Assembly: GCA_012064415.1 (NCBI GenBank)
Contig: SSNU01000265.1
Coordinates: 180,598-244,597, forward strand
DNA from: Gyrodactylus bullatarudis
Taxonomy: Eukaryota > Platyhelminthes > Monogenea > Gyrodactylidea > Gyrodactylidae
Direction of reading: 5' to 3'
Length of the DNA: 64,000 nucleotides
In this document: positions 24,122 through 36,100 of the stretch, piece by piece
How positions within the stretch are numbered: position 1 is the stretch's first letter
How the letters are laid out: each line of letters opens with the position of its first letter
Program-made: the position numbers and the translations under genes
The notes under the pieces: generated by a model
The model's input: only the letters and a program-made list of their open reading frames with translations
Told to the model about the DNA's origin: nothing
Databases searched by the model: none

Positions 24122-27100
24122 TGTGAGTATCTATTTTTAAGAATCATCGATGTATATTAGACATGTGGTAACTTTAAAAAATAGGATAAAAACTAGAAAA
24201 AGCAAGCCATCATGGGATAAAAATTTTGCCATTCTCAAAATTTAAAAAATGGCCAAATTGCGTTTACTAACTAATCGGAAGTCTGAAAAAAACCTGCTTA
24301 TATTCATGTGTGTTCTTCTATCTAGAAAATAGACAACATAATGAATGAGTGAAATCGGCTCAGATGACCCCATACTCATCAGCTTTTACATGCCAGATTT
24401 ATATACAGATAATTACAAGAAATTATGAAAATAGGTCTGATTGACCATTGGTTTTTGTTTACATACATAAAGAAGCACATAAGCACTCCCTCACAAATAA
24501 AAGATCTATTTTCATCATTTCTTCTAATTATTTGTACATGAAAAAGCTGATGAGTATGCCACGAAATAAAGAGCTATTCTTTTAAAAAACCTGGCATCGC
24601 TTTTCTTTTTTTGAATAATGTTTTGATTTTTTCTCGAAGGAATATTTGCTTTAAGCAGAAACATTGTTTACATATATTTCTCGATAATTCGGTCATCGGT
24701 AAGAGATTCTCTGTAAATAATTTACATAACAAAATATTTATTGACAAAAAAAAACTAGACTGATGAATTCAATCACTGTCAACAACTCAATTTATTTATT
24801 TTGGTCTAATATAATACGTTTTTTAGATGTAACATGAGTAGGTTCCAAAATACCCTTGATTAAAATAATACTGAAATTGAAAAAATCCCCTGATTGGACT
24901 AATGGGAATTGAAATAATAGAGTTTCACTGAGCTCATAGTATTTTCTTGAGAAAGGGATCCAGTTGTAACTGCCCGCTTCATCTTTTCTTTTGTTGTTTC
25001 TTTAATAATATGTTTAAAAAATCTCAACAAATTTTAGATTCTGAAATTACAATAAATACGAGTCTCGGGACTATCAAGAGTGAAAAGATTAACGGAAACA
25101 TTATATAAGAAATTCAAAAGATCTCATTAATTAATGTCTAGTTAAAAAATTTCTTTCGCTAATACTCAATGTTTTTAATTAAATCAAAAATTTCCATTCT
25201 CCTTTCTCTCTGGTCTGATTAATTTGTTTTAATCAAGTACAGTAGTTACTATATTCAACTGGTACCTTGATTCAAGCAAATGAATCTTACGGATGATTTT
25301 CTCTAATCAAACTCAATATGAGGGTAAAGGTGATGATATAATTAAATATTATAATATATATCATCCTCATTTATACGCTCTAATGAGAATTGTATAAAGA
25401 TGCTTGAGTCTATACATCATTATCCTTTATTTTCAGTTCCACATCACGTAATTAAGAATCTACTTGTGATCATTTCTTCATTCTTCAAAGGATCATCTAT
25501 CAAGGAAATAATAATTATTATTATCTCGAGTCGTACCTATGAGCAGATTTGCATAGGCATGAACAAGTATTACGAGTATAATTTTTGTTTATCATTGATA
25601 ACTTATCAAATTAGAAAAATTAAATTTAATCTTGATTTTTGTGACCAATTTTTCACAATTTAGCTTAAATCTTGATTAGATATCTAGCATTAAAAAGTGA
25701 AGCAAGCTTGTGAATTTTCCAGAAACTGGTTAACCAGTATTTCAAGTAACTATAATTTAACATTTCTAGTTACGAGTTGTGTGGCTGAGAATGTTTTTCG
25801 GGCTTGGAAAGGAATTTTCCAAATTTTTCTTTAAACAGTTAAAGTGTACATTTTGAATCAGTTTCCAAAAGATCTTTCAAAAATTTTGATACCCGAATTC
25901 ATCGAGAATAGCTTTAGATCAGATTTCGAAATCTTCTGTTCTTTCGATTGTAGCCACTCCGCGAGTCTTCGGGTTTTCAAATTTAATTTCAATTCATAAG
26001 CTCTTTTTACACCGTTTATATCAATCATCTCTTCATAAGATAATTTGGATTATTTTATCAAATACATTTAATAAATATTATTTAACTGTTGAATGTCAGA
26101 ATTTCAGATTTTTTCTGACTAATCATAACTCAATCGATAGGTAAATTTCATTCCGCAACCCAAAAGTTTATTTATCGTATGAAAGAAAAGCAGTAATTTT
26201 TTAACTCTCTCGAACAAAGTTCGGAACTTTTGATATCATTGGAAACCCGAGAAGTATTGGAATCAGGACCAAAGTCTAACCAAAATAATGAACTAGAAAT
26301 AGCGTAGAATACACTCTTTTAATAATATCGAAGAGCTCATTCAATCCGAGGAATTGATAGTTCCACTGGTAAAGTGGATGATAAAAGAAGAGGTGCTAAG
26401 AATTTCGCGACATTTTAACTGATCTGGTACAATGCATAATATGCCATTCATATTTCTCATTGATTGAAAATTAGTTTTATTTCAATTTTCACCATGGAGA
26501 TTGGAAAGAAGGCTAACTTTGGATGATATTCAAGAGAGACATGATATGATCATTGATCTCCATTTCTCTCAAGGATACAAGAATGAGAATAAAGCAATTA
26601 TTTATATAGAAATTTATCTGATTTTGAATAATTCTTCATTATTATCTTTTAACTATTACAGAAAATTGAAGATGGCTCAGATGGATTCGAGTGAGTAGTT
26701 CTCTCTTCTAATCTCAAATGTTTTCCTTCTATAGTGATTTATCATTTAATATTTAGTAAATATTATTTACTCAATTATTCCAAAACTACTCATTAGACTA
26801 AAACCTTTTAGACAAATCGTGAAAAGTGCTGTATTTCCCATTAATAAGGGTTGATTCCAAAAATGACCGTGAAAGACAATACTAAATGCAACAAAATATT
26901 TAGCATTTTCATCCCAATTAAAATTCATTCAGGATCGATAGTTATAATAATAATAGTTGCTACAGAAGAGATATCTGGAGATATCAATGCAAATAAAATT
27001 AATTCTGAATTCGCTCTGCAACCTACAGAAGTTCCAGAATCATTTGGATTGTGTATAATTTTGTTTTAGTCCAAAAAGTTAAAAATAATTTTCAATTTTG

Positions 27101-30100
27101 TGTAAAGAAAAATCATATTTACTTTTAAAATAATATTTTTTGGGGTGATTTTTGGAATTAACTCTGAAAGTAACTTAATTAAAAGCTGGTTAAACTTCAG
27201 TGAAGATGGGAGCTTATGATTTTTTCATCAAGAAATCGAATTTGATCAAATTATTTTGGAATCTAGGCCCACTTTCACGATATGAATAAAAATAATTAAG
27301 GAATAAATTTCTAAGGTATATTTCAAATTTCAAAGTAGCGCCAAATTTTTAGAATTGATTTTAAAGATCCCGAAGAATATGCTGAATTTGATTTTCAGTA
27401 TCGCCCTATCATTGTGTTAAAATTAAATATTGATTTTTTGATCACTTTCCCCTCTTGAAAATTGATGGAAATTGAAGACTTCATCTTAAGTTTTTTGGTG
27501 ATAAACTGTTTTCTCGTCTTATTGTGATTCTAAAAATCAACTTTTGTTTACTCTCTCACTTTGAAATCAGCAAAAACTTTCAAAGTTTAAAAAAATTGAG
27601 AATTTGGCGTTACTACGAGATTTTGAATATTTAGAAATTGTTTTTTCAAAATTTCTTTTCTCCGTATTGTGAATTTGGGCCGCATGATCTAGATGCCAAA
27701 ATTCCTAATCAAGTTTGATTTCCTCATGAAAAATCTGAGGATTGTGTAAGAATCATAAATTTTATATTAACCAGATATGGTTCCAAATTTATTAAGCCAG
27801 TTGTTCAATGAGATCCCAACGATACAATCATCATATTCAATAATGAAAAACTTGAATGAGATAGAAAGACAGAAATGGCATCATCTTGTTTTATGGAATA
27901 TATCCTCGACAAAAGAGTAGAAAGAAACTTTCTCTTGACAAATTTCCATTTTTTTACACCTAAAATCAGAAAAAAGATAACAGCCTTAGTAATTCAGCAA
28001 TCAAATTAGTCTACAGATCTAATTAAAAGTGGAAAATATCATTGAGTAGAAAAAAATAAAGTCCGAAGATTGTGTTAATAACACACAGTGTGTTATCATC
28101 TTCCAGTTTTTATTTTCCTGGGAGATTTCTGTATTAGATTGTCTTAAAGTTTGTTCATTTGCTGCCTGGCTTTGCAGTCTCCTATCTTTTGTCTGTAATA
28201 AACGTTTAAATGCTTTCAAAATTTATAAGATCATAAGTAAATTACTTCAATCTTTATATCGAGTTAAAAATTTGAAATTTTTTAGTTCATTTTATCAATC
28301 AATCGACAGTGCACCTGAGCAGAAGTGGGGTAAAAAGACCATACCCCTTGTCAGTGATCTTGTCCTCCAAGTAAGTCAACATAAGTATTTCTTTTCTTTA
28401 ATACTGGTTTATTCGTTTTTTTCCCTAAAATAGACATTATCTGCCCAAAAGAGAACTGTCAGTGCTTTACCTTCAATACTTCTCAACTCTTCTTCTATGA
28501 ATAATGAAGAACTTGTGAGTTTTTCCCTTTATTTAGCGCTAATTAAAAAAAATTTTGTTGCAAAACTGAATTGAAGATTTCATTATTATTTAAAGGATGC
28601 ATGATATTTTTGAATCCCATCTTTATTAATTTGAAGAAAAATTTTGAATTTTTTGTAAAAATAATATAAACTCTAGCTTCACATATCTAGGTGAATAAAT
28701 TCAAAATTATATTTTAGAAAAACCATGTCTATAGAAAAACAGTTCAAGCTCTTATATACCCGATATCAGGAAATACACCGCATACCTTCAATTTGTTCAC
28801 AGCAACCTCACCCACATATTGTTACGAATGTGAAGGTCTTCTTTGGGGTGTAGCCAGACAGGGATTACGCTGTTCAGAATGCAGTGTAAAGTGTCATGAA
28901 AAATGCAAGCAACTTTTGAATGCCGATTGCCTCCAAAGTTTGTTGAATGAAATAAAATAAACTAAAAATCCTTTAACTGGGTTCACTAAAATCTAGGAGC
29001 GGCCGAGAAAAACCTTCGTCATGGAAGTGAAGATAAAGCTCAGTCTGCTATAACAGCAATGAAGACCCTTATGCAGAAGCGTTTGAAAGAGAACCCAGAA
29101 CTATTCGCCTATATAAGTGATATTTTCTCTGTTGATAGTTTGTCTGTGAAACATTTTGAGACGTTGAAGTTTGTCCAAAAGTCAATTCTCGAGGGAGCTA
29201 GTCAATGGTCAGCAAAATTGTCTATTATTGGTGAGTCAGAAAATTAATTCTAATTTAATCCAGATTAGATGCTTGTTTTAGAAAAGTCTCTACTCAGGAA
29301 ATAAACTCTAACTAATCTTCTAACTTAATGAGCAGTCCAAAATATTTAAGACGAACATTTTTACCTCGAAAACTTTTAAATCATTCGCAAAAGAATCGAT
29401 AAGAGATCCTCACAGGTAGATGTTAGAAATCGGATAAGCTAGGTGTGAGAAGACAATCTCAATCAACTTAAATTTCAACAAGATATTACCTGTGACCATT
29501 ACACTGACCAATGCTTTGCTAGTAGGTTTAATGTCTAAAATCACTGTAATTTCTAAATTGTGATTATTCCAGACCCTAAATAACATTTAGTAAATGTTTA
29601 CGAAGAGTACGATTAGAAACATTTAGTTTATAGATCAATCTTTAGAGATTGATTCTATTCGGATTGCCTTCTCACTAGGCTGTTTTATTTTGACTTGATC
29701 AATGTTAAATTAATATTAAGTATTTTACGAAATAATATTTATTCTTGTCAATTCCTATTTTTAGTTCGGTCGGCTCAAGGGCTCATTGGTAAGGATAAAA
29801 GTGGTCGTAGTGATCCATATGTCACTGTACAAATAGGAAAAGTAAAGCGACGCACTAAGACAGTACCTCAGGAATTAAATCCAACATGGAATGAACGTTT
29901 TAATTTGTAAGCACTCAATAAAAATTCTTTATTTTTAACATACTTGAAATCCAAATTAAAGTTGGTTGATATGAAGTTGGAAATCTATGGTTTTTACAAT
30001 AACCTCAATTTTTTAATCAAGAATTCGATTTTTTTAAATATTTTTTGGAATCCTAATCATACTGCCATTTGAAGAAAAAAAGGAAATCAACCCATTATCG

Positions 30101-33100
30101 AATGAAGGTTCAGTAGAAACTGAGCAATAAGCTATTATTGCTGGAAAAATAAATTTCAATGATCAGTGCCATATTTTGTACAAACACTCAATGTTAACCG
30201 CTAACAAAATACTCAAACCTTGTATATCCTTTCTGTATCTTTATCTTACGTGTAAACGATGGAGTCAAAATATCCAAGTAAATGTATAAAGAAATACGCA
30301 ATAAGTCAGATATCTACACATTAACTATAGATTCCAGAAAGAAATCCGCTTTTAAGGATACTTTCAAAGAATATTGATTTTCATGTCAATATTTAAGAGC
30401 AAGAAAATTTTTTTTATTCTCAAATCAGGTTCTCAGTTTAAATTTTTATTCGCGGGTTTTAAAGTTCAAAGTAGAAATTCAATGTTGTGTGAATATGAAT
30501 CTGGTTCCATGAAATTTATTGCGAGAATAGAATTAAAATTAATTTCAGAAACATGTTGAAAAGAAAATATTTTGTTATTTCGATGATTTCATAATTATTT
30601 AAATCTTATAAATTATTATCTTTATACGGGGTTTTCAGATATTTTGGACCTACTTTCACGTTAAGAGAATAGAATGAAAAGTCTGACATTTCTCCATTAA
30701 AAACTATATTTATTACATCATAAACCCTTAAAGTCCTACAGTGATGGTTCTATCACACATCATCTATGCAACTCATTATTATTAATTCAAACCTCAGAAA
30801 ATACTTTGTTCACTCCTTATTCGATAGGAAATTTATTAATCTCCTGGAATACGTGAAGATCTTGGCTCTATCATTCATCAAACTCATGCTAATTCAAAGA
30901 GAGTTGATTTTCTTCAAAAAATTAATTTTTTTTTAAACGTTTTTTTGAAAATCTACTTCCCAGGATCATGAGTAAAAAGTAAAAAAACTTTTTATAATAT
31001 GCAATAATATGCAATCGTCTGAGCTCTATCTGCTAAAGCTACAAGAATAGCCTGTTTTTGGATCAAAAAATGGGTCATTTAGATTCGTTAATTAGAAGTA
31101 ACGAATTAACCAAATTCTATGCTTGATTATCCTTTTTAAATTTAGCGAATGCCATAATGCGTCAGAAAGAATCAAAGTTCGTGTTTGGGATGAAGATAAC
31201 GATTTCAAGTCAAAGATCAGACAAACATTCACTCGAGAATCAGATGATTTCCTCGGTCAGGCAATAATTGACGTGGCTACCCTTAGCGGAGAAATGGATG
31301 TCTGGTACAACTTAGGTAAGTACAACTAACAAGTTAAAATAAAATTTTTTTAGGAAATGAAACTTTTTTGGTGATACAGGTCAAAAACCAATTCTCTATT
31401 ACTCTTTGTCCAATTCATAATTATCATCTCGATTATAAAACTATGATTTTTTCTTTTTTTTCATATCTTCTATAAATAAGTATGTGGTCCACTTATGAAA
31501 TGTGTAAAATCACTTACTTCCAGGGCGAGGGTTAAAAGATAATGGAGGCTAAAATTGGCATTGTTTGAATCAAAAACCTCTTATCTTCTAAACTATGAGA
31601 GTTATCGAGCAGGCAATTACATAATATGTAATACATATATGAAATCTACAGCTATTGTTATACGATAGAAAGTTATTTTATTTTTTCCTAAAACGTCTTA
31701 AATATTTGACTACATTTTCAAAAAATCACCTTTCCTCTAATAACTTTGGTTAGCATCAGTGAAAAGCTATCTTTATGCCTGATAAATAAGGGATGAAAAA
31801 AGTATTTCAAGTATCTTTCAGTTCAAATTATCGCTCAAGTAAGTGTTTTGTTCCAATGATGGAGCAATGTAGGCCATCAAGGAGAAAATGAAACTTTCCT
31901 GACATTTAGTTTGAGATATTTGTCCTTCACTCAATAATAGAAGAACGGATAAATAGAAGAAATTTCTCACTCATCAGCTTGATCTTCTCAGAAAATGCAA
32001 TAAATGAAATTTCTGAAATTCTCAAATCTTTGTATTCTGAGCTAAAAAATAAGAGTACATCTGTGGAAACGTATATAATTTCAATTTTATCAATTCTAAA
32101 TTTTATCGATGAATTATGAAAAACGTTATCTTCTATAGGTTTATGCATAGCGAACCTGAATATGAGATTGTTTTAATCCTAAGTTCATAGATATAAGTCA
32201 ATAAGCAAGAGAGTTTCATGAATAGTAGAATGAAAACTCAAACGTAGAGTTACAAGAATAATAAAATAATTTGGTGTATTCTAAGGTATATAAGTTAATT
32301 TCATACCATCACACACACCCATGTATTTCACTTAGTTTCCTTACACTCAAGTATAGAAAGGTAAATTAATTAAGTAAACCAGTAATTAGCGAAGAATAGT
32401 TTGTTAAGAAATTTAGATGAAATAAAATTGTTGAAACAAAAATTTTAATTAACTGGTCTTTCTGAATTTTTATTCTTTTTGACTTATAAAACTGAGGGGT
32501 TAAAAAGGTTAGCTATAACTAGTAATATTGTAAAATGTAATAATTCTGACAACTTCAAGTAGAAAATGAAAGAAATCATTCTAAGGAAAATTAAAATTCA
32601 AATACAATAGTGTTTGATGACATTTGGAAGTTCATCGAGTTCATTTTCTTGCATGTAAACTAAACAGGACTTGAGAATATCTGTAATTGAGATTTAATTT
32701 TTTTAGAAAAAAGAACAGACAAATCGATTGTGTCCGGTGCCATAAGATTGTGCATTTCGATAGAAATAAAAGGAGAAGAACGAGTTGCCCCTTATCATAT
32801 TCAATATAACTGCCTTCATGAAGTGAGTTAAATGTCAGTGTGGCCGAGCGGTCTAAGGCGCTGCGTTCAGGTCGCAGTATCTTCGGATGCGTGGGTTCGA
32901 ATCCCACCGCTGACAAATACTTTTATACTTTGCAATTGTTCTATCAAGGTCATTTCTTTAGTATTGTTATCAGTGTAATTTGCATTCTTCAATTCTATAC
33001 AGATTATGCACTCATCACCGCTTTATTAGCACTTTTAACTAGCTTTTGATGTGTTTTATTTGTCTTCTTAAGATGATGCATTTCTCACTGACAAGTGTAT

Positions 33101-36100
33101 TCTTTTATCTCCTCAACGTTCAGTGTGAATATTTCAAATTTCTTTCAACTGTCCAATTTATAATTTGAATAATTTTAACATAATTCTATAATCCCACTTT
33201 ACATTTGCCTGCTTGTGAAAATGTTTATAAATCATCAAAAATCTTTCGTACCAAAATACACAATTTTACAGAATTCTTTTTCAACTTTTTCAGAATACCT
33301 TTTATTATGAAACTGTCGTTAGAAATCGACTCTACCTCCCGTCTCAATCAAAGGTCACAAACAACTCAGAAAATGTTGGTCCAAAAATAATTCAATCGTA
33401 TACGAATGATTTACTCATTTTACTTATTTTTACAGGATGATAAGAACAAGATCTTTTTTGAAGATTTTGGGCAAGAAATCTTGACAGAATTTGCTACTCG
33501 TTACGGCATTGAATGGATTTATCAGATTATGACGTGATTTATCCCTTGATTGATAGAACATGCCGAATAATCTATCTTTTCCTTATATTTTAGGCATTTT
33601 TCATGTCTTGCGACAAAATATCATTGCTCTGGTGTTCCCGCAGTCCTCTCCACGCTACTCGCCAATATAAATGCATATTATGCTCACCAGAGTTCAACAG
33701 ACTCCCAAAAAGCTAGCGAACGCTTTGCTGCTAGCAATTTTGGGGTAAGCTTATGAAATTCTTCAATAAAATAAAAAACCACATTGCGTTTATTAGTTTT
33801 TCATCATAGTTCATTGGTAGAGTTTGAGTATCATCGGTAGGTATAAAAGCAAGGGTTCTCTGCATGATAGGGGGTGAGGGGTTAAATATTCCTTATCTCA
33901 ACAAGTTGGTTGATATGAAGTTGGTAATCCATGATTTTTACGAAAAACTCGATTATTTCATCATTAATTCAAACATGTTAAGATATTTGGAATCCTACTC
34001 GTGTTGCCGACTTTTACGGTTTGAGAAAAAATTTTAGAAAAAATTATTTTCATGAAAAACATGGTCATTTTTCAAATTTCGATTTTCCGCCAAAATCCAA
34101 TTTTTTCGAACTTTGAGCTAAACATTTTTATTTATTTAAATGTGGAAGTGTGGCCAAAAGATCAGAATTAGACAAGAAAGCCAAATATCACCGAAAAACT
34201 TTCCGAAAGATCCACCGTTTTCGAGGGATTTCGATTTGTCGAAATTTCATAAATTTTCCAGTAGTAAAATTGATCAAAAAATCGAAATTCGAGTCCCAAA
34301 CGATAATAAAGTTGTGAATTAGAACAGATTCAGCATATGCGGTTTCCTGTCTTATTGTGATCGTGAAAATCAACTTTTGATCACTCTCTCACTTTGAAAT
34401 CAATAAAAATGGGATTTTGAAAAATGATGATATTTTTCATTGAAATAATTTTTCCAAGAATATTTTTTTTGAAACCGTTAAAGTGGTTAACAAAAAAACT
34501 TTAACAAATTCGAATTTTTGATAAAAAAAACAAGTTTTTACCAACTTCATATCGATTAGCTTTACAAATACTCATACTAACAGCCTTTATTTCAATTCAA
34601 ATAAAAGAGTTCGAAATCGACACCATTCACAGTTTTATTTGAGAATCTTCTCTTTTATAAATCTTTAGAATTAGTATAACGTTATAGGAAAATATTTTCG
34701 TTACATAATAATAATAATAATAATATTGATACAAACTTTTAACTAGATTAAACAAATTTTTATTAGTGCCCGCGAATGAAATATATCCAGTTTATATTAT
34801 ATTGCACAATAATTACATCAAGTGTCACTTTTATTTTGATCTGGTTAATATCAAAATAAACTAAAGTAATACTGGCCTGAATCCAGACTTTTATATAAAT
34901 TTCGAATTTTTCCAAAACAAGAGTTAAACTAAATGATCGAAATCAAGGATAAGTTATTGTCCTGAGATCTTTTGTTGTCTACTAATTATCCTCAATTTTC
35001 TCTATGCCTGCCAAAAAATCACAAAAGTTTTCATATATCTATCTGAATATTGAATAAATTTGAAATAAATAAAGCTAATTGATCTAGGTCAAAAAACGTT
35101 CTAAATTTGAAAATTTTCACAATTTTGTTTATCTTATTCCAGAAGCATGGAAAGGATTATATTTAAATACTTGAAGATTTTCATATCGTCCAAGTCTAAT
35201 AAATACTATTACAATGTTTAAATTTGTGCCCTTACATTGGTCAATGTCGGTTGGTTGATTGCTCGGAAGGAATGAGGGTGGGAGGTTTTTTCACTGCGAA
35301 TTGATTTTTCTTTCAATCTGATTGTTTTTTTGTCTATTTTTGGAATTTTGTTTATAAGGGAGTTGAAAATGGTAGGTGTTCTGTTTAGTAAGTGTAAATG
35401 CTTAATCTCTCTGGCATTAATCGGATTAATTCTCATCTTATTTGATCTGGTTTGGAAGTTTGGGTTGATTTTGTGCCAAAGAGTATTGATTATTTTGTCA
35501 CATAGTATAATAGTTCTGGCCAATCGTCTATGCCTTAGGAGTTTTATGTTTTTCAGGAGTATCATTCATGGAAGAATTTCTTTTGGATCAGTTATAAGTT
35601 TACTGAAGAGGCAATCGATGAGGGATTCCAAATCGAGGCACAGTTTTCTACAATGTGTCTTGCATAACATTTAAATCGAAGAATTTTTAAGACGGCATTT
35701 TTGGCCAATTTGGAGATTTGGAGAGTTCGACTGGCGAACTAGTTTATTTTAACGATTTACTTTAACTAATTATAAAAGGATTGAAATCCTCAGTCTGACG
35801 CGTTTCATATTGATATATCTTTAAGAAGTAGTTATCGACGTTTTCCACTGATTATATAGCTAGTTTTCAAAATCTACTTAAAATAATCAATATAGAGGAA
35901 GATAATAAAAAAATCTAATCAAGACCCTAAAATACTTGAAAAAAAATAATATAGAAAAACTTCTTTTATTTCTAAAATTTTGAATTCAAAAATATTTTTA
36001 ATCAATGAAAATCAGTTTAAGAAATAATTAGTAGTAACTATTATGAATTATTGAATGAAAAATATTACTGTATTTTAAATATTTTTTCATCCCTTGATAA

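Noticed and set aside
31962..31990. CTGATGAGTGAGAAATTT on the minus strand
   Set aside because: CTGATGAG and GAAA are present, but no stem I complement, no stem III and no flank/loop block pairing could be found.
32641..33049. Open frames on both strands over the tRNA-Leu gene
   Set aside because: They result from the GC-richer tRNA sequence and an unc-13 exon in other frames.
35330..35674. Plus-strand 114-residue frame opposite the RT remnant
   Set aside because: It is the antisense of recognisable RT C-terminal sequence; no independent motifs.
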